This document shows, in pieces, positions 18,317-29,649 of a DNA stretch of 64,000 nt (the stretch's first letter is position 1; every line of letters begins with the position of its first letter). The notes below the pieces were generated by a model. It did not search any database. It was not told the origin of the DNA and was given only the letters and a program-made list of their open reading frames with translations. This stretch comes from Myxococcus landrumus. GTDB lineage: Bacteria > Myxococcota > Myxococcia > Myxococcales > Myxococcaceae. The stretch spans positions 4,786,001-4,850,000 of the forward strand of contig NZ_CP071091.1 in the NCBI RefSeq assembly GCF_017301635.1, read 5' to 3'. The translations under genes and the position numbers were made by a program.

Positions 18317-19099
18317 ATGTCTTCCTCAGTCATGAAGTCATTGGTGGGCGGTATCGTGTTGCTGTCCGCGCCCGTGGCGTTCGCAGGCAGCAGCACCACC
18401 ATCCCCGCCTTCAACACCGCGATTGCCGCGGCCCGGGCGACGACGAGCCCGGGAGGCACCGCCATTCTCCGCTCGGAGCTGAGCGACGCCGTCGACGGCT
18501 TCCTGTTCGACGACGGCCACGTGGACGCCGCCGAGCGGGCCTACCTGGGAGACCGCATCAACAACGCGTCGTTCAACGTGGGCCTAACCGCCTTCGCCAA
18601 GTACTACCTGATTGATTTCCACGAGCTGAACGACGGGGCGACGACGCACGCGCCGCTGTGGCTCACCTCGATGCCGCAGACGCCCGCGGCGCTGTATGGC
18701 GCCTCCGGGGCCCTGGCGAACGCCTCCACCATCGTCGAGGGCGAAATCCCCGTTGGGCAGAGCGGCGTGGCCAACCAGTTCACGCTGACGTACAAGGCAC
18801 GCGCCGTGTTCGGTGAGCAGTCCGGCCGGGAGTTCTTCCCCATCACGCCCCGCGAGGTCATTGCGCGGTTCTCCGCGAGCATGGAGAACGGCACCGCCAG
18901 CCCCGACGAAGTCGATGGCGCGATGGCGCTCATCTCCCAGATTTCCCTCAACAGCAAACTCATCTACGTCTCGGATTGGTACTGCCGCGAGTACTGCGGC
19001 TCTGGGGGTCCGGGCAGCACCGCGGGCTACACCATCGCGGCGGTGAGCGCGAACCGGCGCTTCGTGCGCATGGTGAACGTGCGCACCTGGTCGGAGTGA
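18317..19099 (+). CDS. Secreted hypothetical protein
   Basis: A 260-residue exported protein. The signal peptide (KSLVGGIVLLSAPVAFAG) ends in an AFA-like peptidase I site and no lipobox is present, so the product is periplasmic or secreted. Two cysteines in DWYCREYCGSGG could form a disulfide. No known catalytic motif is seen. Two palindromes upstream suggest tight control. The gene ends 7 bases before the stop of the convergent 672-residue protein gene. Confidence 0.72.
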   Translation: MSSSVMKSLVGGIVLLSAPVAFAGSSTTIPAFNTAIAAARATTSPGGTAILRSELSDAVDGFLFDDGHVDAAERAYLGDRINNASFNVGLTAFAKYYLIDFHELNDGATTHAPLWLTSMPQTPAALYGASGALANASTIVEGEIPVGQSGVANQFTLTYKARAVFGEQSGREFFPITPREVIARFSASMENGTASPDEVDGAMALISQISLNSKLIYVSDWYCREYCGSGGPGSTAGYTIAAVSANRRFVRMVNVRTWSE

Positions 19100-19106
19100 G
19101 CGAGCC

Positions 19107-21125
19107 TCAGTGCCGCACGCGCCACTCGAGCCCCGCGGGAGGAAAGGTGCCTCCGACGTGGGTCCACTCAAGGCGCACCTGACGGCGACCCTCGGGAGGA
19201 AGCGCTAGGACCGCCAGCACCCGGCCCTCTCCGCGTTGATTGACGCGGACATCCACGCGCTGGCCATCCACCTTCATCGCGAGGTTCAGGACGCCAGCCT
19301 GAGGGAAGAACTGCTCCTCGGGATGAAGCCGCGGCGAGGTGAGCAGCAACTCCACCTCGCACGGCTCGGGGGCTGGGTTCTCCAGCGTGTACGCCAGCTC
19401 ATACGAGACGCCCCGGCCTCCGTCGCAGGTCCGGGGCGTCCGCGTGGCATCGCTTCGCGGGGTGGGCGTCAAGACTCCGACGTCGGCCGCGGTGCCCACA
19501 TGTCCGCGGGACATGGACATGATGAGGTCTCCATCGACGTCGCCGCGAGACAAGCGCAGGGAGCGGCCACCGACGAAGGTGCTTCCCGCTTCGAGCACGC
19601 CTTGCAGGGGAGGAAAGGCGGCGACGGTGAGGAGCGATTCGTCGTCTCCGCTGGTGGCCAGCGGGTGCTCGCCTCGTGCGATGGCGGCGAGTTCTTCGGC
19701 GGTGAGGGAGAGCGGGCTGGACACCGTCGCCCATCGGAATCGTGCGCCAGGGTCCACCTGCCCCTTCGCATCCACGGCCGTGACGTTCACGAGGGCGCAG
19801 AGCGTGCCACCTTTCTCGTGGCGTGCCTCCAGGACGAGCGCTGTCGCGCCGGGCTTCACGGTGAGCCGCCCCTCGAAGCTTCCGCGTGTTCCCAGGCGCA
19901 CGGACTCCAGGCGGGACAGGTCGAGGTCGTCACGGAGCAGCGGGAGGGCCTCGCGTTCCGGCTCGGCGCGGAGGTCCAGGTGTGAATCCATCAGGCCCGC
20001 TGCGAGCACCGCGGAGGGGCCTCGGAAGAACAGGCCCTGGGGGTCCGGCACCTTGCCGTGCTCCGTGGACACGAGCCCCGTGAGGTCCTCGTCGAGCGGT
20101 TCCTGGTGGTGGGGATTGAAGGGCTCGCCGCGTGCGTCGCGGGGGAACTGCGGCGTGAGGTACTTGGAGAAGAGGCCGCCCTTGATTTCGAGGTGGATGG
20201 GGCGGCCCGAGGTGTTCCGTAGGACGAGGGAGCAACGCTGTGCGCCCTCGGGAGGTGAGGCCTGGACGCGTCGTCCCTTGGCGTCCTCGATGAAGGTCTC
20301 GCCCACGCGATTGACGGCGCGGAGGAACAGGCGTGCCTGGCTGGAGAAGGTGTAGCCGCCCTCACTCTTCCCGGGGACCATGCGCCCCATCGTCGACCCG
20401 ATGACGCCCGAGGTTCGAATCGTCTCGGGGCTCGTGTGGATGAGGAGCGGGGCACCCATGAAGGTGCCTCGCACGGGCGCAAGCGCGGAGATGGGGAGGA
20501 CATCCGAGTCGAGGGCACCCACAGTCAGTGGTGGCCGCGTGTGCTTCCGTGCCGCACGTGCCGAGGATGACTCTTGCGCTTCATTGGCGGATTCAGGGGC
20601 GGATTCAGGCCCGGTGTCTTCGTTCAGCGGGGACGATGACGTGCGTGCATCCGGAGCCTGGATCGGCACGCGCGGAGTGTTCCGCGGTGACTGCGACGCC
20701 CCTTCGCGTTTCGCCGCACGCTTCGCGGTGGCCGCGCCTCCCGTGGACCTGACCTCATCCTTGGGCGACCGCTCGTTCGTGTGGGGCTGAGCGGTCTCCC
20801 TCCTCGGCTGCGGACTCCCAGAGGGATTCACCGTTCTCTGCGCGTCCGCAGGTCCCTGCTCTGACTTCGCTCGCGCTTTCGGAGCCACAGCGTTCACAGC
20901 CTGCTTCGCTTGCGCCTTGGACGCCGTCGAGTTCGCGGCCTGCTTCGCCTGGCCCTTCGGAGCCGCCGCGCTCGCGGCCTGCTTCGGTGCCGACGCGGGC
21001 GCCGGCTTGCGCGCGGGGTCCGCCCCCTGCACGGAGGGAGCGGCCTTCCCCCCTCCCGACGGTGCCCGTGCCGGAGGAGCGGATTTCGCGGTGGAGCGTC
21101 TCGAAGGGGGCTTCGCGGGAGGCAT
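19107..21125 (-). CDS. Large protein with repeat-rich basic tail, function unknown
   Basis: A 672-residue protein in two parts. Residues 1 to about 210 are disordered and rich in Ala, Lys, Pro and Ser, with a 13-residue unit repeated about three times (AKQAANSTASKAQ, AKQAVNAVAPKAR). This part resembles histone-H1-like tails. Residues about 210-672 are beta-rich and include LVLRNTSGRPIHLEIKGG; I have a faint recollection of a similar block in cyanobacterial DUF3370 proteins, which is unverified. There is no signal peptide. The ATG at 21125 has GAGGA at a good distance; the upstream in-frame extension looks non-coding. Confidence 0.7.
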   Translation of the reverse strand: MPPAKPPSRRSTAKSAPPARAPSGGGKAAPSVQGADPARKPAPASAPKQAASAAAPKGQAKQAANSTASKAQAKQAVNAVAPKARAKSEQGPADAQRTVNPSGSPQPRRETAQPHTNERSPKDEVRSTGGAATAKRAAKREGASQSPRNTPRVPIQAPDARTSSSPLNEDTGPESAPESANEAQESSSARAARKHTRPPLTVGALDSDVLPISALAPVRGTFMGAPLLIHTSPETIRTSGVIGSTMGRMVPGKSEGGYTFSSQARLFLRAVNRVGETFIEDAKGRRVQASPPEGAQRCSLVLRNTSGRPIHLEIKGGLFSKYLTPQFPRDARGEPFNPHHQEPLDEDLTGLVSTEHGKVPDPQGLFFRGPSAVLAAGLMDSHLDLRAEPEREALPLLRDDLDLSRLESVRLGTRGSFEGRLTVKPGATALVLEARHEKGGTLCALVNVTAVDAKGQVDPGARFRWATVSSPLSLTAEELAAIARGEHPLATSGDDESLLTVAAFPPLQGVLEAGSTFVGGRSLRLSRGDVDGDLIMSMSRGHVGTAADVGVLTPTPRSDATRTPRTCDGGRGVSYELAYTLENPAPEPCEVELLLTSPRLHPEEQFFPQAGVLNLAMKVDGQRVDVRVNQRGEGRVLAVLALPPEGRRQVRLEWTHVGGTFPPAGLEWRVRH
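20893..20990. repeat. 39-bp coding repeats in the basic tail
   Basis: Two complete 39-bp copies (20893-20931 and 20932-20970) and the start of a third (from 20971) share GCGGCCTGCTTCG. Each unit encodes 13 residues of the Ala/Lys tail of the minus-strand protein. The unit is in frame, so copy-number change would lengthen or shorten the tail without a frameshift. Confidence 0.65.
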
Positions 21126-21241
21126 GGCCAGGATCCTCACAGAGAACACAGTCAGAAGTCGCCTCGACTCGACATGCCCACGGGTTCTCCTCGGGAATCC
21201 ACCCGGGTCCCCGTGGCCCCGCGCCATGAGGCAAGGCGCCC

Positions 21242-21928
21242 TCAGTCGCCCGCGGGTTCGACCGGCAGCTCCGTCGCGCGCCACAGGTACCAGCTCACCA
21301 CCGAGCGCCAGGGGCGCCAGCGCTCCCCGAACTCCAACACCGCCTTGGGACGCGGCATCTCGGGAAGCCCGTAGGTGAGCATGAAGCCCTTGCGCACGCC
21401 GAAGTCATCCACCGGCAACACGTCCGGCCGACCCAGCCGGAAGATGAGCAGCATCTCCACCGTCCACTGGCCAATGCCGCGCACCTGCGTGCAGTGCTCG
21501 ATGAGCTCCGCATCCTCCATCTTCCGCACCCGTGCCAGGGGCGGCACCGTGCCGTCCAACGACTTGCGCGCCAGGTCCTGGAGCGCGGCCAGCTTGTTCG
21601 CGGACAGGCCCGCTTCACGCAGCTCCGTCTCGGCGGTCGCCAGCAGGGCCTGCGGAGTGAAGCGCCGCCCCTTGCCCACCCGCTCGCAGACCCGCGCGAA
21701 GATGGCGGCGGCGGCCTTGCCGTGCAGCTGCTGGTAGACGATGGACTCCGCCAGCGCGGCGAAGGGGCTGTGCAGCGGGCCCAGCGCGAAGCGGAAGTCC
21801 CCCACGCGCTTCATCAGCGCGCCCAGCCTCGGGTCCGCGCGTGCCAGCGTGCGGCGGACCTCGGGGGTGAAGGCTTCGGGAAGAAGGCTCGGAGCAGAGG
21901 GCACGGGGCGGAGCATGGAGGGCCGCAT
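21242..21928 (-). CDS. DNA-3-methyladenine glycosylase (AlkA-type, HhH-GPD)
   Basis: A 228-residue base-excision repair enzyme that removes alkylated purines. It has the helix-hairpin-helix region around TQVRGIGQWTVEMLL, followed by DVLPVDDFGVRKG with the catalytic aspartate. Length fits the short bacterial 3-methyladenine glycosylase II group, which lacks the N-terminal domain of E. coli AlkA. A second ATG (MLRPVPS) four codons in is less well placed. It diverges from the Gvp-like operon across a 388-base gap that holds no gene. Confidence 0.85.
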   Translation of the reverse strand: MRPSMLRPVPSAPSLLPEAFTPEVRRTLARADPRLGALMKRVGDFRFALGPLHSPFAALAESIVYQQLHGKAAAAIFARVCERVGKGRRFTPQALLATAETELREAGLSANKLAALQDLARKSLDGTVPPLARVRKMEDAELIEHCTQVRGIGQWTVEMLLIFRLGRPDVLPVDDFGVRKGFMLTYGLPEMPRPKAVLEFGERWRPWRSVVSWYLWRATELPVEPAGD

Positions 21929-22500
21929 GCTGACGCTCCGCCCGCGCCGTGCAACCCGTTTCTTGTGTCAGTCCGCCCCCCTCCCGCGAACGCTCCACGT
22001 CATTCCCCTGCACTTGAAAAACCCGGTGTGTGCGAACGGGCGAAACAGCATCGAAGGTGCGCCCTCGCCTCATCCGCGCCTCACGGGCCAGGGATGCGTC
22101 CTGGAAGCGATAACCTGGCGACGGGGAGCGCCGCGCCCGCCCGGTAGCCCGGCTTGGCGGCCACTCGTGATGTATACGAGCGGACAGAGCGGGGCGCCGG
22201 GTGTTGGCAAGTCGCGCGGCGTCGGAAGCGAGCCTGGGGCGGCTCGAAGGCCCGCGCTAGATAGAGAAATGGGTCGGCCCCCCGAACCCTGACGCGAGCC
22301 CAGGGAGCCACGAAGAATGCCCGTGGAGAGAATGGCTGGAAGCACCAGTCTCGTCGATGTCATGGACCGGGTCCTGGACCGCGGGCTTCGTTGGGACGAC
22401 ACCCTCCGCGCCGCCGCCCTCCAGGACTCTTCCGAGGACAGCGCCGCTCGCGTCGTGGTGACCTTCCTGGAGGTCTGGACGAACGACTCCCCTCACCCTG

Positions 22501-24647
<2,147 letters not shown>

Positions 24648-24651
<4 letters not shown>

Positions 24652-25058
24652 CGAATCCCTCCCCGAATCTCCAGCCGCTCGTGCTCGTCGTCGACGACTA
24701 CGACGATGCGCGGGAGATGTACGCGGAGTACCTCGAGTACTCAGGGTTCCGCGTGGCGCAGGCGAGAAACGGCCAGGAAGCACTGGACCAGGCCTTCGCG
24801 CTCGTGCCGGACATCATCCTGATGGACCTCTCGCTGCCCGTCATCGACGGCTGGGAGGCCACGCGCCAGCTGAAGAAGGATGACCGCACGCGCACCATCC
24901 CCGTGGTGGCCCTCACCGGACATGCGCTGACGGGCCAGTCGGACGAAGCGCGCGGTGCGGGGTGCGACTCGTTCGTCACCAAGCCCTGCCTCCCCGATGA
25001 GCTCGTCACCGAGGTCCGCAACCTGCTCGCGCAGCGCGCGGTCGCGGCGACGCGGTAG
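24648..25058 (+). CDS. Single-domain response regulator
   Basis: A 136-residue stand-alone receiver domain. VVDDYDDAR supplies the acidic pocket, Asp60 in IILMDLSLP is the phosphoacceptor, VALTGHAL carries the switch threonine and FVTKP the conserved lysine. With no output domain it must act by protein contact. Its position between the kinase and a GvpF/L-like protein suggests that the Gvp-like proteins are its target, which is inference. It overlaps the kinase gene by 4 bases. Confidence 0.92.
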
Positions 25059-25067
25059 GACGTTCCC

Positions 25068-26030
25068 ATGCCGCGGCCCTCCCGCCCCTCCAGCAAGGCC
25101 AGGCCCCCGGGCCGGCGTGGGACACCCGCGAGGACGGAGGCGCCCCCGCCTCCCCGCAAGCAGAAGCCGCGGCGCGCCAGCGCCCCCAAGACCCGCACGC
25201 CCCACGCCAAGGCGAAGCCCCTCCGGAGAAAGGCCTCGCGAGGCGCCAAGACGCGTGAGGTCCAGGAGGTCCAGGAGGACTTCAAGGGTCCATGGTATCT
25301 CCACGGCGTGGTGCGCGCGAAGGGCCCCTTGAAGCTGGGCGCCCTGGGGCTGGGCATGCCACCGGCCCGGATTCACGGGGTGCGGGAAGGAGCGCTGACC
25401 GCGCTGGTGTCCCCCATCGCCACGCACCGGGTGGACCCGACGCGGGCGAACCTGATGGCCCACCAGCGCGCCGCCGAGGTCATCCTGCGCGAACACACGC
25501 TCTTGCCCGTGGCCTTCGGTACGGTGCTGAGCTCCCGGACGCAGGTCCAGCAGTTGCTGCGCGCCACGAAGGGCGTGCTCACCACCGCGCTCAGCTCGCT
25601 GGACGGCAAGGTGGAGCTGGGCGTCAAGGTGCTGCACCACCGCGAGCACCTGGCCCGGCGCATGGAGCTGGAGGACCTGAGCCTGCGCCGCCGCGCGGAT
25701 GAGATGGAGGCCGAGCACGAGCGGAGGCTCTGGCACGCGGTGGAGCTGCGCGCCGCGCTCGACATGGCCGCGATGCTGGAGAGCTTGCGCCCACTGGCCG
25801 CGGCCTCGCGCATCCATTCCCCCGTGGGAGAGCGGATGCTGCTCAACACGGCCTTCCTCGTCACGCGGGCCGAGGTGCCCGCCTTCGAAGCGAAGGTCCG
25901 AACGCTGGCGGCGCGCTCGGACCTCTACTCCTTCCGCTTCACCGGCCCCTGGCCGGCGTACAGCTTCGTCGACGTGAGGTTCGGGCTGGACGGGGGAAAG
26001 GCCCCCGCCGCTTCACGGTCCGCTGGCTGA
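25068..26030 (+). CDS. GvpF/GvpL family protein
   Basis: A 320-residue protein. Residues 1 to about 68 form a strongly basic, proline-rich tail. From about residue 70 it follows the GvpL/GvpF family: WYLHGVVRA, GALTALVSPI, NLMAHQRAAEVILREHTLLP, VAFGTVL, KVELGVKV and a closing FTGPWPAYSFVDVRF. In gas-vesicle producers GvpF binds GvpA and assists early assembly. It starts 9 bases after the response-regulator stop and closes the operon. None of the other usual gvp genes (N, K, G, O, C) is present here. The final 18 bases overlap the convergent DUF4340 gene. Confidence 0.82.
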   Translation: MPRPSRPSSKARPPGRRGTPARTEAPPPPRKQKPRRASAPKTRTPHAKAKPLRRKASRGAKTREVQEVQEDFKGPWYLHGVVRAKGPLKLGALGLGMPPARIHGVREGALTALVSPIATHRVDPTRANLMAHQRAAEVILREHTLLPVAFGTVLSSRTQVQQLLRATKGVLTTALSSLDGKVELGVKVLHHREHLARRMELEDLSLRRRADEMEAEHERRLWHAVELRAALDMAAMLESLRPLAAASRIHSPVGERMLLNTAFLVTRAEVPAFEAKVRTLAARSDLYSFRFTGPWPAYSFVDVRFGLDGGKAPAASRSAG

Positions 26031-27062
26031 CGACACCGGCGTCGTCACGCGAGCCACTTCCGAGGCCAACGGGTCCACACCCGCGGGCAGGCGAACCCAT
26101 CCGCTGGTGTGCTCGGTGCGCGCGAAGAAACCCTCCGGCCCCCTCGCCACGGTGAGCTGCCCCAGGGCCTTGCCGCCGCGCTTGTACTCGACGCGGAAGG
26201 ACTCCGTGGGCTCGCCTCCCACGGGCTGCTCGTCGCGGCCCAGCAGGTCCAACGGCACCAGCCGCCACACGCGGTCATGCCAGTTGCGGGTGAACTCGTC
26301 CGGCTTGTCCGGCGACTCCTCCGGCGCCAGCGCGACGGGGTTGGGCGCCTTGCCGGTCGCGGTGAAGGAGCGCGAGCTGCCCCCCGAGGAGATGACCACC
26401 GCGTCGAAGTCTCCCAGGTCGAACAGGTGCATCCGCCGGTCCACCAGGCGGCTGCTCGCGTTCTCCAAATCCGGCAACAGCGCGGGGCCCAGCAGGAAGA
26501 CCTGCCCATCCGACTCACGGCGCAGGTACGGCGTGCCCCAGCCGCCCGTCGTCGACGCCAGCGTGAAGGACTCCACCTTTCCGCCCAGCGTCATCGTCAG
26601 CTTGCGCTGCGACGTGGTCAGCCCCACCTCCTCCAGCTTCTTCGCGTCGAGCACTCCAAGCGAGCGCGTGGCGCGCAGCGGAGCAAAGCGTGGGAAGAGC
26701 TTCAGCGCCACCTCGTTGGCCCGCAGCTCGCGAGGAGGCGGAGGCGCCACGGGCGCCGCCGTGCCACCGTCTCCTGGAGGAGTACCGCCATCCGAGGCCA
26801 TCGCCGTGGCCTCTGGCTGAATCGGCTTCGCGGGCTTGAAGCCCAACCGGACCCAGAGCAGGTCCCGGTCCTGGGCGTCGCGGAACAGCTCCACGAAGCG
26901 GGCCTCGTCCTCGAAGCGCACGCGGTCCAACGCCCGCGACGGAAGCTCCACCACCGTCACGTCGCCAGGAGCGCCCGTGGGAGCGCGCTGCCACACCAGA
27001 TAGGCGGCCACCAGGGCCACCGCCGCGAGGGCGCCCTGGAGCGCAAGGTCTCGCGCCTTCAT
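26013..27062 (-). CDS. DUF4340 domain-containing protein
   Basis: A 349-residue protein with one N-terminal membrane segment (ALAAVALVAAYLVW) and a beta-rich periplasmic body. DUF4340 proteins commonly accompany GldG-type ABC cassettes, as here: this is the last gene of a four-gene set and overlaps the GldG-like gene by 4 bases. It probably forms part of the envelope assembly built by that cassette. No enzymatic motif is visible. Confidence 0.8.
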   Translation of the reverse strand: MKARDLALQGALAAVALVAAYLVWQRAPTGAPGDVTVVELPSRALDRVRFEDEARFVELFRDAQDRDLLWVRLGFKPAKPIQPEATAMASDGGTPPGDGGTAAPVAPPPPRELRANEVALKLFPRFAPLRATRSLGVLDAKKLEEVGLTTSQRKLTMTLGGKVESFTLASTTGGWGTPYLRRESDGQVFLLGPALLPDLENASSRLVDRRMHLFDLGDFDAVVISSGGSSRSFTATGKAPNPVALAPEESPDKPDEFTRNWHDRVWRLVPLDLLGRDEQPVGGEPTESFRVEYKRGGKALGQLTVARGPEGFFARTEHTSGWVRLPAGVDPLASEVARVTTPVSSASGP

Positions 27063-28930
27063 CGCTCACCTCCCGCCGCCACCGTGGCGCGCGGAGCACG
27101 ACGGCCTCGCCGCCGCGTCGTCACGAAGCCCACCGCCAGCACCAGCGCCGGAGCCAGGAAGACGGTGGCGTAGAACCACGCCACGTCCTGTTCCCGCGTG
27201 TGCTGGATGGGGACGTCCTCCTCGGAGGACACCCCACCGGACACGGCCTCTTCACCCGTCAACCACCGCAGCGAGTCCAGCACCAGGTACTCATTGCCCA
27301 GGTTGGTCAGCACCACGTCGCTCATCGCATCCGCGTCCGCCATGACGATGGCGCGCATGGGCGACTTGCCGGCCGGCGCGGGCTCCTCCACCGCCACCAC
27401 CAGCGGCCAGGTGCGCCGCGTCTCTCCCGCGTCGTGCGTGAAGTTCCCATTCGCGTCCGCGAAGGTGGCGCCGTGAGCACGCACGGAGATGTCGTGCATG
27501 ATGCCGTTAGGCAGGGGCTGGACCTGGTCCATCGCGCCCGCGCCGATGAGCGCCACCGCCGCCTGTCCGCCCAGCGCCGTCAGCGACGTGACGGACGGAT
27601 GCGAGCTGAAGCCCACCGAGCCCAGGTTGCCCCGGTCGCTCTGCTGACGCGTGGTGCGGAAGTACATCTGGTCGTTCGCCAGCGGCGTGCCCAGGTACTT
27701 CAGGCCCAGGGGTTCCAGGAGCTTCTCGAAGCGAGGGCCCTCCGGCTCCAGCGCCATCCACAACCGGCCGCCACGCTTGAGGTACTCGAGCACGGCGGTG
27801 GTCTCCTCGGGGAGGAAGTCGCGCGTGGCCCCCAGCACCACCAGCGCCGCCGCGTCGGAGGGAATCGCCTGTCCCAGTCCCTCGGAGACGCCCAGGGAGC
27901 GCACGTCCACGTTCTGCGAGCGGAGGACCTCCTTGAGCTGCGCGACGGCGGGCTTCGGCGTCTCACCCGGCACGGGCCGCGTGTCCGCGCGCTCGCCATG
28001 GCCCGCCGTGAAGTAGACGACGCGGCGAGGCTTCGCCACCGTCATGAGCCGCCGCTGGACCTCCTGGTCCAGGCGCTGCAACTGCCCTCGCGAGCGGTCC
28101 AGCTCCAGGCCCACCGTGAGGGGCTCTTTGCGCTCCCCCCGGGCCAGCACGACGGTGCCGTTGTTGTGCACGCCCAACAGCCGCGCCCGCGTGGGCTCCA
28201 CGGCCTGGTCCAGCCACTCCACGTTGAGGAGCTGGGGGCTCTCCGTCGACAAGTCTCGGAAGTACTGCCGCACCGCCTCGCCCACCTCGTTCGAGGGCGG
28301 GAAGAAGAGCGTCACCTGCAGGGGCTCGTTGAGGCCGCGCACCACCTTGCGCGTGGAGTCCCCGGGCTTCGCGGTGCGGTAGTACGACAGGTCCCACGTC
28401 GTGTTCGCCTGCGTCACGACGTACACCGTCGCGAAGGCGAAGATGACGACGAAGGACATGCCCAGGCCGGAGTACAGCGCGCTGCGCGCACGTCCCGTCT
28501 CTAGTACCGGCGCCCGCGCCATCGCCTGGACCGCGGTCTCCACCAGCACCAGCGGCGCCAGACAGCACGCGAGCAGCGCGGGATACAGCGCCGCCAGCAC
28601 CACCGCCAGCTTGGGGGACTTCATCGACAGCCGCGCGTCGAAGAGCGACGTGCCCAGGTCCGACTGGAGGAAGTAGAGCACCAGCGCCAGCAGGCCCAGC
28701 CCGTACAGGCCCAGCACCCAGCCATCCACCGTGCGTCGCTCCGCGCTCGCGCCACGCGAGGCGAAGAACCGCCAGCCCGCCGCGATGACGACCGCCACGA
28801 CCCCCGCGCCGGACAGCAGCCCCCGGCCCGTGCCCACGCCCAGGATGCGCTCACCGATGAAGACGGCGAGCAGTCCCGCGACGAACGTCAGCGTCGTCGC
28901 CAATCCCTGGCCCACCGGACGCGTGCTCAT
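27059..28930 (-). CDS. GldG-like ABC transporter auxiliary protein
   Basis: A 623-residue membrane protein. Four hydrophobic segments occupy residues about 10-165. A large extracytoplasmic part with a GldG/IFT52-like fold follows (STRKVVRGLNEPLQVTLFF, then VVYFTAGHGERADTR), and a final membrane segment lies near the C-terminus. In Bacteroidetes GldA, GldF and GldG form an ABC complex linked to gliding. Here the genes are in the same order, each overlapping the next by 4 bases. The start at 28930 overlaps the permease stop; the longer upstream frame is antisense noise. Confidence 0.85.
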   Translation of the reverse strand: MSTRPVGQGLATTLTFVAGLLAVFIGERILGVGTGRGLLSGAGVVAVVIAAGWRFFASRGASAERRTVDGWVLGLYGLGLLALVLYFLQSDLGTSLFDARLSMKSPKLAVVLAALYPALLACCLAPLVLVETAVQAMARAPVLETGRARSALYSGLGMSFVVIFAFATVYVVTQANTTWDLSYYRTAKPGDSTRKVVRGLNEPLQVTLFFPPSNEVGEAVRQYFRDLSTESPQLLNVEWLDQAVEPTRARLLGVHNNGTVVLARGERKEPLTVGLELDRSRGQLQRLDQEVQRRLMTVAKPRRVVYFTAGHGERADTRPVPGETPKPAVAQLKEVLRSQNVDVRSLGVSEGLGQAIPSDAAALVVLGATRDFLPEETTAVLEYLKRGGRLWMALEPEGPRFEKLLEPLGLKYLGTPLANDQMYFRTTRQQSDRGNLGSVGFSSHPSVTSLTALGGQAAVALIGAGAMDQVQPLPNGIMHDISVRAHGATFADANGNFTHDAGETRRTWPLVVAVEEPAPAGKSPMRAIVMADADAMSDVVLTNLGNEYLVLDSLRWLTGEEAVSGGVSSEEDVPIQHTREQDVAWFYATVFLAPALVLAVGFVTTRRRGRRAPRATVAAGGER

Positions 28931-29649
28931 CGCCACCTCCGCGCTTCGAGCACGCGCGTGGCCGCGAACAGCGCCACGTAGGTGACGACCCCGTAGTAGA
29001 CGACGTCGCGCACGTGGATGAGCCCCGACTGGAACGGCGGAAAGTGCTGGTTCCACAGCGACATCGCGCTGAAGACGTCCGACAGCGGCTGCTCGGTGAT
29101 GCGCGCCAGGAGCCAGCAGAGGATGAGCGCCACCAACATCACCGCGGACGTAATCGCCGCGAGCAACTGGTTGCGCGCCAGCGCCGAGCCGAACGTCCCC
29201 ACCGCGAGCGACGCGCTGCCCAGCAGCAGCAACCCCAGGTAGCCCGCAGCCACGTGCCCCAGCGACACCTTGCCGTTCACCAGCACCAGCACCGGCATGT
29301 ACAGCGTGCACAGCAGGTAGAGCGACAGGAAGGCGAAGCCCGCCAGGAACTTGCCCAGCACGATGTCCCTGTCCCTCAGCGGTGACGAGTACAGCAGCGG
29401 CAACGTCCCCGTCTGCCGCTCCTCGGCGAGCAGTCGCATGGAGATGAACACCGAGGCCACGACGGTGAAGCCGCTCGAGTAATAGAAGAACTGCGACAGC
29501 ACCTCGGCGGAGCGCTTGCTCGCGCCACCCAGGGCGTACGCGTTGAAGAACAAGCCGTTCAACGCGAGGATGACCGCGATGACGACGTAGCCGCTGAGCG
29601 TGTGCAGGTAACCGGACAGCTCGCGGCGGGCGATGAGCAGCGCCTTCAC
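28927..29649 (-). CDS. ABC transporter permease (GldF/ABC-2 type)
   Basis: A 240-residue integral membrane protein with six hydrophobic segments, beginning MKALLIARRELSGYLHTLSGYV. The stretch LAEERQTGTLPLLYSSPL between the second and third segments is the conserved ABC-2 permease signature. It pairs with the ATPase upstream and the GldG-like protein downstream, both overlapping by 4 bases. Confidence 0.88.
   Translation of the reverse strand: MKALLIARRELSGYLHTLSGYVVIAVILALNGLFFNAYALGGASKRSAEVLSQFFYYSSGFTVVASVFISMRLLAEERQTGTLPLLYSSPLRDRDIVLGKFLAGFAFLSLYLLCTLYMPVLVLVNGKVSLGHVAAGYLGLLLLGSASLAVGTFGSALARNQLLAAITSAVMLVALILCWLLARITEQPLSDVFSAMSLWNQHFPPFQSGLIHVRDVVYYGVVTYVALFAATRVLEARRWR

Noticed and set aside
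22154-22178. TTGGCG...TATACG as a sigma-70 promoter for the Gvp-like operon
   Set aside because: The spacer is only 13 bases and the pair lies about 140 bases from the start codon. The small CTCGT/ACGAG inverted repeat there is too short to stand on its own.
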